A program made the position numbers and the translations under genes. This document shows, piece after piece, positions 25,990 through 38,437 of a DNA stretch of 64,000 bases. Position 1 is the first letter of the stretch; every line of letters begins with the position of its first letter. This DNA is from Neoechinorhynchus agilis (lineage: Eukaryota > Acanthocephala), in NCBI GenBank assembly GCA_051530055.1, contig CM121341.1, forward strand, positions 8,618,001 through 8,682,000. Direction: 5' to 3'. Below the pieces are notes generated by a model. That model did not search any database, was not told the DNA's origin, and saw nothing but the letters and a program-made list of their open reading frames with translations.

Positions 25990-27367
25990 TCACAAAAGCA
26001 CAATCCCGATCTAAAGGAAGGTCTTAACGTATTCGTCGCGACAAACATGTTACCTTATCGTTTCTGATGAAATCTGTTTGCCAGTTGTACAAATAATATT
26101 GGAGAGTGCCGTCACCCAGTCCGAATTTCAGTTCTTTAAGGGTGGCACCATTATCCATAAGGTCGAGTGCATTGAATACATCGCAACCCAGGGCTTTTGC
26201 GGTTATAAGACAATCTTTAATGAGAGCCAGCAAAGGTGTTTTGGTTGTTGCACTATAATACAGATAAGCAGCCACAAGTGATCGATTGACAGGATTATTG
26301 ATGTGTTGTACTACTGTGGATGAAAGAATATAAAATGAGCAAAAATCCGTCAATTGTTTATCATCTTGTTCCACAACAAACGAATAAACCACTCCGTCCT
26401 GACTACTGAAAATATGTTCGAACTCATCAAAAGTAAAGAGTTGAACAATGTCGTATCGATTTAGATGATTGTTGAGTAGTTCAAATACTTCCCTGTGATC
26501 GTTTTTCCGCATTTCTCTGAAGCCATGAGTTTGTGTTTCAGTTGGAAGCCTCAAGAGTTTCGTTAGACGCTGAACGGTCATTTTCGGATTTAAGTAAGTA
26601 AACTTTACATCGAGGAGCTTTTTGACATTCAGCGATCGATGATAATAACTACTTCTTCCAATAACTCCGGGTAAAACTGTTCCGCTCGTGTAGACCGCTT
26701 GAAACCGTCCTTTAACATTAACACGACGAGTGATCTCTTTAATTAGCACAGGAGCAAGTCTCTTTGATCTAAGCTTCTTATGAACACAAAGGAAATTGAT
26801 TTCGACGGTATCAATCGATTTATCCCGTACACGTATTCCAGCAGGAATCGCACCGATAAATCCGACCAATTTATGGCTTTTTGTAACACGAACACCCACA
26901 TGCCAGTTAGCAACAAACTCTGGAGGGCATAATGCCCAACGTAGAAACTGTCTGCTATAATCAAATCTGAACATATTGTCATCATCTTCAACGTAGTTTT
27001 CGTTCAAAAGAGTATACAGTTCGGAAAGATTGTCTTCGTTGTTGAGGTCAAGGTCATCCCATTCAAATCCATCTACTAAGTTATAAGGCTCTTTCCGGAT
27101 CTCCTCGATGGTCATCTCTTTAATCGGGCCATTGACATTGCGTACAGAATTTCTCGCGTTATCTTGTACGACTGGCTGAGTTGACCAGAATCGACCGGAA
27201 CCGGTTGCTTTTGATCCATCACTTACATTCATCTCTTTTATAAGTTTGAAAATGTCATTTGAATATCCACCGGCGTTTTTGCGAAACGTCTGAGGTGTTG
27301 ACTCCTCTGACCCTGCGGATAAATCATTCCCGACGCTTCCTTCCACTCCCTGACCCTCCTGCGACAT
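25990..27367 (-). CDS. NMT: Glycylpeptide N-tetradecanoyltransferase (N-myristoyltransferase)
   Basis: NMT transfers myristate from myristoyl-CoA to N-terminal glycines of cytosolic proteins. The first exon (27,367-26,054) codes for 438 residues. It includes the family signature EINFLCVHKKLRSKRLAPVL, the FWSTQPV start of the catalytic region, RSLVAAYLYYS and KFGLGDGTLQYYLYNW. Reading through, that frame would end in a non-conserved VTCLSRRIR. A 43-base GT-AG intron (26,053-26,011) followed by a 21-base last exon (26,010-25,990) instead gives DKIGIVLL-stop, matching the human EKVGLVLQ end. The C-terminal carboxylate acts as catalytic base in NMTs, so this exon matters. The total is 444 residues, against 496 in human NMT1. 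The N-terminus is acidic and lacks the long basic stretch of human NMT1. Confidence 0.95.
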
Positions 27368-27680
27368 CTCTGAAAATGTTTCGAGGCTTGAAACAACAAT
27401 GGCTATCCTGTTTCAAAAACGAAAGAATTCATAAAACTCCTTGACAGCGTTCTGTCTATTTTGCGACATTGTTGGAAAAAAAAGAACAATGGGAGAGTTG
27501 CGCTGTGTCTAGGGCATGAATTCGCGTAACTTTTTGTCCGTTCGCTTGATTGTGGCGTGTAAGAGAGTAACTTGTAATGTTGAATAATGTTGATGACGTC
27601 GATTTGATCTTCTCTGAAACTGTTAATTAAAATGAGTTGATCCTCGTCTCATACATTCAGATCACTGTTGCTTTTTTCTT

Positions 27681-27833
27681 TAGTTGTCGATAGGAGAAAA
27701 TAAATGAGGATATTTCGGTCTACACTATCTCGGATCTTCTTCAGCGATTGCTTGAAAACAATCGCTGAAGAAGATCCGAGATAGTGGATCCAATAAATTC
27801 TTAATTTCATTTATCTCTCCTATCGACAAATAA
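27681..27833. repeat. Foldback element, ~70-base arms
   Basis: The left arm (about 27,681-27,751) and right arm (about 27,760-27,833) are near-complementary, with an 8-base loop. Each arm contains a CTGAAGAA-GATCC core. A solo relative lies at 17,640. It lies upstream of the NMT start and could affect its promoter. Confidence 0.9.
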
Positions 27834-28142
27834 CAATGAATTATCTTTTCAACACTTAAATTAGTCATCATCATTGAAGCTCCTTATTGCAACCAATCAG
27901 GTCGTAACAGTGATATTTTCAGCCAAAAAAACCATGTTCAGACGAAAGCTATCTTTTTTTCATTAAAAGTTAAGTTCCTTTCGAAGGATAATAATCGCAC
28001 ACATCGCGAAATATCCCAAAATATAAAGTGCTGATCGTGTTCCTTGAGTCCACCGATATCTCGGATCATGAAAACTCATTAGATCACACTTTATACCCTT
28101 CCGGATGTGTCTTTGATTTCAATTGGGGGGGAATTCCAATTT

Positions 28143-28275
28143 ATTGATAGTTGCAACCTTATTAACCTCCCCGATGACTGATTTATTTGTACGAATTTTC
28201 GTACCTGCATGCAGACCTCTTCAGGTATACAAATAAATCAGTCATCGGGGAGGTTAATAAGGTTGCAACCGTCAA
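28143..28275. repeat. Foldback element, ~49-base arms
   Basis: The arms 28,143-28,191 and 28,225-28,275 (TTGCAACCTTATTAACCTCC and its complement) surround a loop that, on the minus strand, contains CTGAAGA followed by a short palindrome and GAAA. Confidence 0.9.
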
Positions 28276-28355
28276 TAAACCCTTCCGGATCCTCAGATCC
28301 CGAGGAGGAGGCGGAACTTATCTTCATCAGATTGTAAAATGAACCGATAACATAG

Positions 28356-28590
28356 CTTTTATAATCCTCTTGTGGCGATTCACACCCCGAGAGTCAGTTT
28401 TTGTAATATTTCGTGGGCCAAACCTTTTCAAACATTGTCATTGCTTGTAAGTTTTTATATGCTCGAGTTCAATATTTAAAAACTTACAAGCAATGTTTGA
28501 AAAGTGGGTATGGCCCACGAAATATTACAAAAACTGGTTCTCGGGACGTGAATCGCCACAAGAGGATTCCGAATGTTATCATGAAGGATA
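28356..28590. repeat. Foldback element, ~100-base arms
   Basis: The arms start near 28,356 and end near 28,590, with the centre near 28,468 (CATTGCTTGTAAGTTTTTA facing TAAAAACTTACAAGCAATG). The outer part pairs CCTCTTGTGGCGATTCAC with its complement at about 28,550-28,570. The arms have small mismatches. Confidence 0.85.
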
Positions 28591-28599
28591 TAGCTTTTA

Positions 28600-31500
28600 T
28601 ACTAAAAACTTACAAACGTCCTACTCGTTTTTCTTTTTTAAACGGTACACGCAAATGATGAGAACGATTGGCATGTACCAACCCTACAAACTCTCCTGCA
28701 AACACTGATCACCAACATTCCCAAACCCTTGAAGGACTTCACCCGACCTCACCAAATCCGCATTCCATGGATTCAATCGAATCATCATCACCACAAAAAA
28801 CAATACCACAAAGAAGACCCAAAAAAGGCACATGGGTCCCATTCTTGTTTACTAACAAAAGGATCATTAACAAAAAAATCATTTTACACTAGGTGGTTTT
28901 CCATGTTTTTTTACAAATATTCTGGGAAAGGACTTGTTTGTAAAAATGTTTGAGGATTCCAAAATCGAATTTGCGGATATCTCCAAAAAACCATGCTTTA
29001 CTCGTGGCAGGATCCCAAGATTTAATCGACAAATACGATGGTAGGGTAGTGGGATTCATGGCTTACGCTATCAGATTCTCTTTTCCAAAAAAAGAATACC
29101 CTTCACGACTACATTCGTACCCAGTGTAATAAGTGCTGCCGATGGGGTTATGTCGCTTTTTCGTGCAAAAATGCAACCAAATGTATCAAATGGAGCGAGC
29201 TGTGCAAAGAATCGTGAAGCTTTCAGAAGGTTTTGTTCGGAAGCGATTAATTACTGGGAATCGGCCACGGAAAAAATCCTAGTCATATAATCAATGGTTT
29301 TCTCCTAGAAGGCATTCTACATCCGCAGGGTGCTATAATTGTAAACTGGATATTTTGATGGAGCAAATGAACAATATGCAAAAACAAATCAAGTCGTCTG
29401 ATCTTTCCACAGCCTGCGAGGAAGATTCATTAGAAGGTATTGATAGAAAGTTACGTTTGGAGAAAGATTCCGCACTAAGTAACCGTAAGAGCTCTAATAG
29501 ATGGAAGAGCTGGAGGAAAAAAGAAGATTTGATTGAGGGTAGAAAAACCATAACTATTTATAACACCATTATGGTTGCTAACCATTTAATAATGGGTACT
29601 TTGGTATTATATCGACCACTCCTCAGTTCGTGCTTTGTTTTTGTATAGCGACAGTGTGTGAAAACTAGGAAGTGGTCGATATAACACCCTAGTACCTGAT
29701 AATGATATAATAAATAAAACTAAAGATGCCTGCTTGGTTTTTGCAGGAAAAAGGGGTATAACATACTTATTGACAACACTAAATTTGTTTTTGCTTTAAG
29801 CTGGAACCTTTATGAAATGATGACCAAACCTCAGCTATTGGTTTCTCTGGAATCTTTTATTGACAGGTGCCTGAATCCGAAGCTGCTCTAACAAGTTAAA
29901 AAGGGAACAATTCGCCATTCAAATATGTTCAATTGTAGATATCAGCTCTGGCTGTGGTAGATGAATTGTGGGCAACATTCGAATATTTAAAAACTTTTTT
30001 GAGAAAGATTTTTTTAATTAATGGTGTTTCTCGGGGTTTTACAATAATAAAGCACAAAACGTGCAATCACCACCGTCCGCAAAATCTTAGCTTCTCTCCT
30101 TCCTACTGCGAGCAAGATATTTTGTCGCAGGAATACACCTGCTCGTGCGTCGCCGGTCTATCAATTTCTTCGAGAGATCCTGGAGCAGAGTGTCGAGCTG
30201 CCAAGCGCTCCACTACTCCGAAGGGGATAAAATAGGGGGTCCTTGCTAATTGTCTATATTTTCGTACCTTCCTCCCTTCCGCTGCACCTCCAGCGATCGA
30301 TTCAATCGGTCGAAATATACATTCGTCTTTAACGATCTCCCTCGAGAATCGACAAACGACCAAGACAATAACATATCCCGCCACCCGAATGCAATCCTCA
30401 ACCTATTTATATATTCCCTCGTAAGGTGGGATGGTTCAAAGCTGACAGGATTAACTGGCTCCGGGAGTAGTCCTCAGATGTGTGGGATTTCAATTGAAAC
30501 AGTTTAGCCATGTTTAAAGATGGGCTAGATGATTATATCTTATACACATCTCCATTTCAAACTTTTCATCGCCTCGGTAGGAAAAATGATTCGTATATTG
30601 ACGGAGTAATTTTTAAGAGGGACATTAACTTGAACCTATATATCACGGGTCAATTATTTTACCAAGGAAAAATGGGACACGATTTAATTATTTTGGAAAT
30701 GGGAACAATTAATTTAAAGGCAAAAGTCAATATGAACGCATCAAGCATTGCCTTATTTAATGACAGAATCAGGGGGAGCTTGGAGGAAGTTTAAGATCTA
30801 TCCCCATCAGGTTTCAATCAAATCATAAAATGAGGGGCCCACCAAAATCGACAAAAATTTCTAGAGCAGCGGTCATTGAAGACTTTAAAGGGAATACTCA
30901 GGAGGCTAAGAGTTTGATGGGTTTCTTCTATACCGAATTACACCACGCTCGAGATCGACTGGCCTTAAAGGTGCTTATAAATATGCCAATTTTTTTGGGC
31001 ACGTCTACTTAGGAGGCTAACGCAGTCTTGGATAATCAATGCAACCAAGTAGATTGGCAACGCCTCCTATTTTAAAGGATTGAAGGAAATTGTCGCAAAT
31101 AATATGTTTAATGCCTCAACCAATCCTTTGTATACCGGGATACTAAAAGAAAGTGTTAAATGGGGTTTGTGGAAAGAACACTTAGACAAAGTCTGGAAAT
31201 CTGGTGGCTCCTTGACGTCCAACTCAATTGCCTTATCACTAGGGTTTTGGAGTTAATATCTGAGACAAATAAACAAATGTTCACAATCGCTTTTATGACT
31301 AAACTATCATTTATTGATTTACTCAAAATTAACGTCATAAGGTAGGTCATTATTCCGAAACCAAGTAAAAGAGCGATTTCTTTCCCTAATGATGTGTGTC
31401 GCATCGCGATCCAGAACCCAATAATCTCATACCTTGAGAGGATCACAAATAGTCGTTTAAAATCCTTCTGACAAAGAATTCCGAGTTTCTTATCATGGCT

Positions 31501-32330
31501 TTGTGCCAGGGAGAGGTGTTAACTCCCTAATCTCTTGCTTGAATGATCTAAATAGTCAGGTTCGGGGATGTAACAAACTGCTCTTGCAATTAGACATAAA
31601 AAAAGCTTTCGATTTTATCGATAGATCTTATGTCTTTAGAGCTACGATGAAAATCCCGAATTACATCCTGAATAAAATCATTTTATTATTAGAGAAAAAA
31701 TCATATTCTATAGAATCGAACAGAGGAAAGAGATTCTTTTCTAAATATGGCATCCCTCACCTACCTTTTTCCTGATTGGGCGGATGATCTATTTGTCTTG
31801 GTACATACAAAAACCACTAAATCACTGATTAACACGACCAAGAACTTAATGCAGCAGCTGAATATCTTGCGGTTAGCAAACTTGGCCACCAATCGAGCAA
31901 AAACCATCCTAATCCCAATTATAAACACTTGTGGAGCAAGAGCAAAACTTAAAGCTAATATATTGTCCGATCCGTCACTGAGTGCCAAATTCTAACGCAT
32001 TCAAGTATTCTAGGGATTTTGTTTCCTCATTCTAACAAGCGAGTTATAGCCAGGGCTTCACTTGGCACATTCAATAGGAAGATAAAAGCTCTAACCAAAC
32101 GGACTACCCTCCCGAAATGACAATTAAGAAACGAATATGGGTGTCCAGAGATGAAGAATTAAATATTGATTGGTGTTTTGACCTTTTTTTATGGTACCAT
32201 TTTCGATTTTTTCGCACTACAAAATTAAATCCCAATAATAATTTTATACTAAACCAATGGAAAGGTGTCACCAACACGGTTCTAAAGCGACGATCGCACT
32301 TCCAACCAAGTACTTTTTTGCAATAAAACT
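28600..32330 (+). mobile_element. Old LINE with zinc-knuckle, endonuclease and RT remnants
   Basis: In order on the + strand: a gag-like zinc knuckle (QCNKCCRWGYVAFSCKN, about 29,122-29,172), endonuclease C-terminal pieces (RKNDSYIDGVIF and GHDLIILEMGT, about 30,580-30,710), an RT start (IPKPSKRAISFPND at about 31,350), FVPGRGVNSLISCLNDL (about 31,500), LLLQLDIKKAFDFIDRSYV (motif A, about 31,585) and WADDLFVLV (motif C, about 31,780). Motif B is largely lost at about 31,745, and many stops and frameshifts separate the pieces. The order fits a jockey/I-like or Tx1-like LINE, but the clade is uncertain. A dispersed repeat at 30,040-30,400 seems to have been inserted into it. Confidence 0.7.
30040..30400 (-). 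repeat. Dispersed repeat X, copy
   Basis: This is homologous, in inverse orientation, to 34,740-35,050 and in part to 3,085-3,290. Its border (ACGTGCAATCACCACCGTCC) recurs as short solo ends at about 41,026-41,050 and, diverged, at 50,768-50,790. It carries remnants of a coding frame (RAGVFLRQNI...RGNAA in the best copy). It is probably the 3' portion of a retroelement, but I cannot assign the family. Confidence 0.7.
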
Positions 32331-32465
32331 CTGAAGAAGTTTAGAATTTAGGATGAAGTATTTGATCTTGACATTTTAGGACGCGGCAACATAAGCAGAA
32401 AAATTAGTTATATTATGCTCCGGCGGGTAATTCGTTCATTATACCGACCGATATGTGTGTGTGCT

Positions 32466-34573
32466 TTATCGTCTATACTTCCATTTTCTGAAATGAAACC
32501 ACAATTGGAATATTCCATTCTGAAACTGACATCTAAATCCGTGCTTGTGAGAGAAATCCCACTCCTTATTGACAACCTTAAACGCTATATCCTCATAAGG
32601 CGGTCCCGCATGGAATCTGAGGACAGAAAAATCTCTGCAATCTTCACAGTGTTTAATCTCGTACACTGGAGTTTCTGACTTGTCGATAAGATCTGGATAG
32701 AAGATATTGAACTTGTACCCTTGAACGGTCTTTGGTGGAGGATTATCAGTGTCATAGTGTTTTTTGTTATATTGATTCCAATCGTATCCGGTATGAACTT
32801 TATTGAAGAAGCGAGGTTTTCGAGGTCGATATTTATCCGACCACAAATACCGAAATTCAACAGGTAGTTGTTCCACTAGCACAGTTGAAGACTCTTCTGC
32901 ATGTGAAGCTTCATCTGAAACGGCACGACCCGTAATGCCTTCCTTTACACGACGTTCAAATGCATCCTCTGCGTCCAGTGAAACGAAACCGGATCCCAAC
33001 ACTTGACTGCGATTCAACCGCAGTTTCTCCATATCTTCGCGTTCGTCCAAGACGTATAGGCCAATATCCACGTGCTCATGGTACATTGGTTCATATTGCC
33101 CTTTATGATACATATCCATTGCCATATCGTCACTTAATTCGACTAATAAGTTATCCGATTCGACGCAATAACCTTTATGTTCGCTCCGAAGTCGTAAGCA
33201 TTTGAGTTTAGATAGATTGTCATGTATGTCCTGTAGACGAGCCTTGGCCTTAAAAACCTCCACAATACCATGCAAGGACTCCCAATATCCAATATCAACG
33301 TTGGATTCGTTGGATTCTACTTTGGCTCTTACCGACGCCTCCATTTCGTGCAGTTGATCCTGCCCAATTTACGCCCGAAAAAAAGTGAAACAGACTTTGG
33401 AACTATACGCATATTAATCACCTCCTTTTTTAAAGTTATGTTCGTCGAAAAGTCGTTCGTATTTTGAATCTTTTTTTTGTATTTGGCAGACAGTCTCAAA
33501 ACTAAAGGCCAAAATAATAATAAATTGAAGGTACCTACAACAATGCTTCAAATACTCGTCAAGAACAAGCATTTAGCTACTTGCGAAAATTAGACAGTTT
33601 TTTATGGAATGTCTTGCTCTTTAAAACTTTTAATATATCATCTGCCACCGCTTTATTGATTCCCGACCGTCTAATGGTATCAGTCAATTCGATTTGTGGG
33701 TACGACCTCGCATTAGGATCATCAGTGTCAAGAATGTTAGCCAGAAGATCTTTGGCAAGCACCTTTTCTGTACCAAATCTCAATTTTGATTCAAGTATTG
33801 AGAATCGATATTTATACATCGTGCCAATAATCAGCATGAGACCCAGTTCGATCGAGTTCTCCATAAACATCGATATCTGCCAATAAATCTTCCAAATCAC
33901 GCATACTGAGGTCGTCCAAGTATAGAGCAGGATTATCCATTGTACCAATGCAGTCGTCTTCGAAGTCATCGCCAAAGAAATCATTTTGAGACGTACTAAG
34001 TGCTGACGGAGCTGATTTACTTTCAAGAGGTCGATCTAAGTCGCCGAAATTACTTCGGTAAAGGAATCGGTCGTAGACGAAGATATATCGAGCGAGTAAA
34101 TCAATAGGTTTGGCTCGGTTATCTTGGATGCGAATTCTAGACCGAAGAGTAACTTGTTTTAAATGAAATTTGTCTTCATGTTGAGCCCACTCTTTGTAAT
34201 ATTCGGTCTCCTTTTGACGTTGCATAAACTCCCGCTCGCGCTCGCGTTCATCGCGGCTCCTTTCCCGTTCAATCCGACGACTCTTTAGTTTCTGCAGTTC
34301 ATGACGTGCTTCGATAGCGTGGAAGTAGTCCGGCTCGTCCAATTTCTCCTTCTCCATTTTCTTGTGCCATACGAACTTTTGAGACAATTTCGGATCGCCA
34401 TACGGGTTGTCTTGGTCCGTGTAACCCAAATGTTCTACAGCCCACTTCATAGCTTCCTTCTTTGAGCTCTCGTCGTCGTCATTCAAAGTATCTCGGTCTT
34501 CAGTTTGCCGACCACCCTGTCCCCGTTGCCCATCATTTGAATCCTTACGAATCGAATGCTTCCTCGAACTCAT
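32466..34573 (-). CDS. CACTIN: Cactin
   Basis: Three exons (34,573-33,818; 33,762-33,581; 33,327-32,466) sum to 600 codons. Cactin is a conserved nuclear protein linked to the spliceosome and, in flies, to the IkB protein Cactus. The N-terminal part is charged and coiled (ERERSRDERERERE). The mid domain follows (FHLKQVTLRSRIRIQDNRAK, DIDVYGELD, NKAVADDILKVLKSKTF, VDIGYWESLHG), then the highly conserved C-terminal CactinC domain (SDKYRPRKPRFFNKVHTGYD, NPPPKTVQGYKFNIFYPDL, RFHAGPPYEDIAFKVV, FRCQFQNGIFQLWFHFR). Intron 1 is 55 bases and intron 2 is 247-253 bases. The acceptor at 33,328 was chosen because the more obvious one at 33,360 breaks frame. The length is shorter than in vertebrates (about 758), mainly in the N-terminus. 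Confidence 0.95.
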
Positions 34574-34689
34574 CTTCGCAGTCCGAATCGTTGCCCCACC
34601 AAGCGTACGTCACTGTTTCTTTCCGATCGTATGACGTCATACACAAATTCTACAAAACAAATAAAGATTCAATGACGGAATTTCGATCT

Positions 34690-35050
34690 TTCCGTGGCGC
34701 GAGAGCAAATGCTTTCTCTGGGACGCAACGTCTGTGGACACCCTCGCAGTAAGCAACATTCCCTATTCTCGCGAAATCGCTCGAGGTGAGCGGAAGGGAG
34801 GAAGGTACGGAAATATCTTCACTTATCGAGGGCTCACTATTTTATCCTCTTCGGAGTAGTGGAGCGCTTGGCAGCTCGGCACTCTGCTCCAGGATCTCTT
34901 GAAGAAATTGAGAGACCGGCGACGCACGAGCAGGTGTATTCCTGCGACAAAATATCTCGCTAGCAGTACAACGAGGCAATGCTGCTAGCGACAGCCGAGA
35001 AAGGAGAGAAGCTAAGATTTTGCGGACGGTGGTGATTGCACGTTTTGTAC
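34690..35050. repeat. Dispersed repeats in the cactin upstream region
   Basis: About 34,690-34,760 is the reverse complement of about 8,215-8,285 (GGACGCAACGTCTGTGG, CGCAGTAAGCAACATTCCCT). About 34,790-35,045 is repeat X in the orientation opposite to 30,040-30,400. No gene is seen in it. Confidence 0.75.
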
Positions 35051-35214
35051 TTTTGTGTGTTATGATTATGCAAAAAAGGAGTTTAAAAACCTTAACGGCA
35101 ACGAAAAAATGTAGGGATTACTTAAACAAGCTCTCATTTGAAGGTAACATAATGATTGGCAATAAAAATACTTAAGATATTTCTTGTAAAGATGTTCATC
35201 ATTTACTTTTTTAT

Positions 35215-35290
35215 TGCGAATTATAATAATTGATTTGACAATTTTCGGCCTTCGCGTAGGCCTTCTTCAGTCTATTGTTTTCGAAGAAAA
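35215..35290 (-). repeat. Solo foldback arm with hammerhead-like core
   Basis: On the minus strand it reads CTGAAGAA, GGCCT-loop-AAGGCC, GAAAATTGTC. It is related to the foldback at 40,501. There is no second arm. Confidence 0.75.
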
Positions 35291-38200
35291 ATTCGACGTC
35301 GGAATTCTTAATAAAATTGATCTCTATTTTCTCAATCACTAAACGAAACGTATCCACAAAAACAACTTGTTTAGAGCAATAAAGTACGAACGGATTGTGT
35401 TCTAAACGGTGACAAGGATGCTACTCAGAAGGACGCATGGTTTTTTGGCGCATGGATGCTTTTTAAAGCGTTCAATCGAAAGCATTACGTTTTCATCAAT
35501 CTTTATACAAATTCGAGATTTTTGAAAGGCTTTAAAAATCAAGATAAATTTGGTCTTACTTTACAATCGAGAACATCGATCTGAGTATAAGACTCCAACA
35601 CAAATGTGGTCCATTTAAAAAAATTCGAATTTGATGAAAATACGAACTAAAATTTCAAAAATAATCTTTTATTGAAGATACGACTTTACAAAGTGAGATG
35701 ATTAAAAAAATTGAATTGCTCAGTTTTGATCGATATCAATAACGTTTCTATTTACAGGATGAGACCGAAAAAGAACTTTCCGCCATCACTTTTTTTTCAA
35801 CATGTAGAGTTTACAGAGTATTTTAAAAGCAAGAACATAAAGAACTCGAACAATGACCAAAACGATGTCATATGACGGAAATAAAATTTTTACATTTAAG
35901 TCTGGCTAGATGGTTACTTTTTCTGTGAAGTGCTGAAGTATCCCTTACACGGCTTATTATTTTCTTTGAGCACACAGCCCACTGGTCCTGGGAAGCGAAT
36001 AAAATTACGTACAAGTCGGTGGATGAAATTGAAGGACATTTTATAAGACCGCAATGCATTCAAATTTGATTTTATAACTTAATTGTTGCGAATGTTTCAT
36101 TTTCCATCAAATGAGTTCTGGCTTTTTCCTTTGGGCACACAGAACCTGAACCGTACGATAATGAGTTTATACGAATCCCTCCTTTCATCCCCTTTGGTTA
36201 TGAGTCATCGCCAATAATTGTTTATGACCCTTCGACCCTAAAACAGGGAACGAATGCTGTATGAATAAAGCGACCGTTTTCTGACCTACGAGCATTATTG
36301 CTATTGGCTGAATATGGTCGTATTTACAATCTTAGTATTTATTTGACTCGACGAGTATTCAGTATTTTTAAAACTCTAATTATTCCGCTTTCTTTATTTA
36401 AATTGACCAATTTATTTCCGATACTTCACGTGCAAAAATGTCGATATGCGAGGAGGTACCGGTGATTGTGATTGGAATTATTGTTTAGAAGTCTTCATTC
36501 GCGGTAAATGATTTCTGTTCGATTAAAGACGTTCTGCGAATCTCGTCGGGTTTATCATATCAGTTTGGGCTGAATATGGTCATATTTACAATCTTAGTAT
36601 TTATTTGACTCGACGAGTATTCAGTATTTTTAAAACTCTAATTATTCCGCTTTCTTTATTTAAATTGACCAACCAAAATATATCGCGTACGGTGAAGGGC
36701 GTAAATAAATAATGAGCTTATATAAGTATTCCCTTTGCACCAAACTCAGCAATATCTTACGGTGAATTCCTGAGTGTTGTAGATAATGATTTGACGCCAT
36801 CTCTTGTCATTTGCTCGATAAGACGGATAGAGGAGTTCTGCCCCGAAATAGTGGCATTTGTCTACATGTCCTGCCGGCTTAGATTTCTTTTAAATTCATC
36901 CTATCATAACCATAAACTCGGAAATTTAAAATTTACCTGAACTACAGCTCCTTGAGTGATTCATATGCCTGAATCATCTTTGAAGCGAAGATTGTGCATA
37001 ACGTCGATATATGAGGCACCGAGGAATGTGATTGGAATTATTGTTTAGAAGTCTACATCCGCAGTAAATGATTTCTGTTCGATTAAAGACGTTCTGCGAA
37101 CCTCGTCGGATTTATCATATCAGTTTGTTTGTTGGTAATAGACGCTTTTGACATCTTTAATCGAAATAATCATTTACCGCGGGGGTAGACTTCTGAACAA
37201 TAATTCCAAACGTCATAGCGTTATCCTGTGGACTAAATAGGCTCGAGCAACCGCCATAAATCCTGATGAAAGGTACCACTATTTTTTAAATGGCGATTTC
37301 AAGCAGATGCTGGCTTTATTTCAGTCCATCGGCTGAATTAAATAACCAATTTCGTTAACGTGGTTGTACGCTTATCACATTATCGTTATTAAAATCAATT
37401 TGATGTCCACAATTCTCCATATGATTGGCTAATATCAGAAATAAATTAGTCAATTTAAATCAGGGTTTGTATTATAATCCAGGACATAATAAAAGATGTT
37501 TAAAAGATCGCATTGCAGCGTGCAAACTCCAAAATATATTAAACTTGATAATGCGCTTGGTTCCTTGGTGTTAAGCAAGGTTTAAAATTTAGAAACCAAA
37601 TAAAACTCTCGTCTTTTTTTAATCAATGTGGTATAAATTCGCTCCAAGGCGAGTTTCGATGAATGCGGTTCATGCAAGGTTTAAGCGTTCTCAATAATTT
37701 CAAACCGACGTGCTTCAAAATTGTTTAGGAGAAATTCAGTGAGATGCTTTTAGCCAGAACGAGCTTACAGAAAACAATTAAAAGGGAACAATTTTCGTTT
37801 GTCCATTGATGAGTGGTTGTCGAATTATTAGGAAATTTGATTCTTTTTGAAAGCTCCGCAACATGAAAATTTATTTAATTTTTAAACTTATCAATACAGA
37901 GAATGTATATACCCAGAACTCTCGCTTATATTTACTACGAATCACTTTGAAACGCTAGCTTTGTATGAAAGATGACATTGATGTATTAAGTCAAGATTTC
38001 TTTTTTCCCCATACGACTACTGGCCATTTTCCTTTTAACAGAAATTCCATTAATGGAACGTGGGTGTAACCCTTTAATTTGTCAGATCAACAAAAAAAGA
38101 TTTGTATTCAGAATATTGATGATTGTGACAAATTTTTAATTCGAATTATCCGTACCGGTGATCAAAGGATCTGTCCTTTGTATGTGTGCGAATAGGGTTT

Positions 38201-38437
38201 ACAGATCAACAAGTTGCAGTTACTAACGTAATAGTAACATTGAGATTTTATTTAAGGATTTCAAAATGAGCTAATCTCTTATACCGTCAGCTTATTTTTT
38301 TAAAATCCAAGTCTTTTTCGAACAAATGCGAATAAATCTGAGACTGATACTCAATGAGTAACTTGATATCATGAATTCGGTGTGCCATCAACAAACTGAA
38401 CGACAAACCTATGGCGTCAACGTAGTTCAGCTGCCGC
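35291..38437. other. Intergenic; duplicated segments and repeat fragments
   Basis: A block of about 103 bases occurs twice (about 36,308-36,411 and 36,569-36,672). Another of about 100 bases (GGAATTATTGTTTAGAAGTC, GACGTTCTGCGAA) occurs at about 36,470-36,568 and 37,033-37,127, with an inverted piece at about 37,140-37,212 and a relative near 51,395. About 36,130-36,245 resembles the SINE of 45.5-47.7 kb. On the minus strand, 37,430-37,350 encodes ANHMENCGHQIDF, a GIY-YIG-tail peptide of a Penelope-like fossil. No host gene is recognised. Confidence 0.6.

Noticed and set aside
33328-33362. Cactin exon 3 starting at the GGGCAG acceptor (33,360)
   Set aside because: That acceptor is out of phase with the exon 2 donor. 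The acceptor at 33,328 keeps frame and fits the family spacing.
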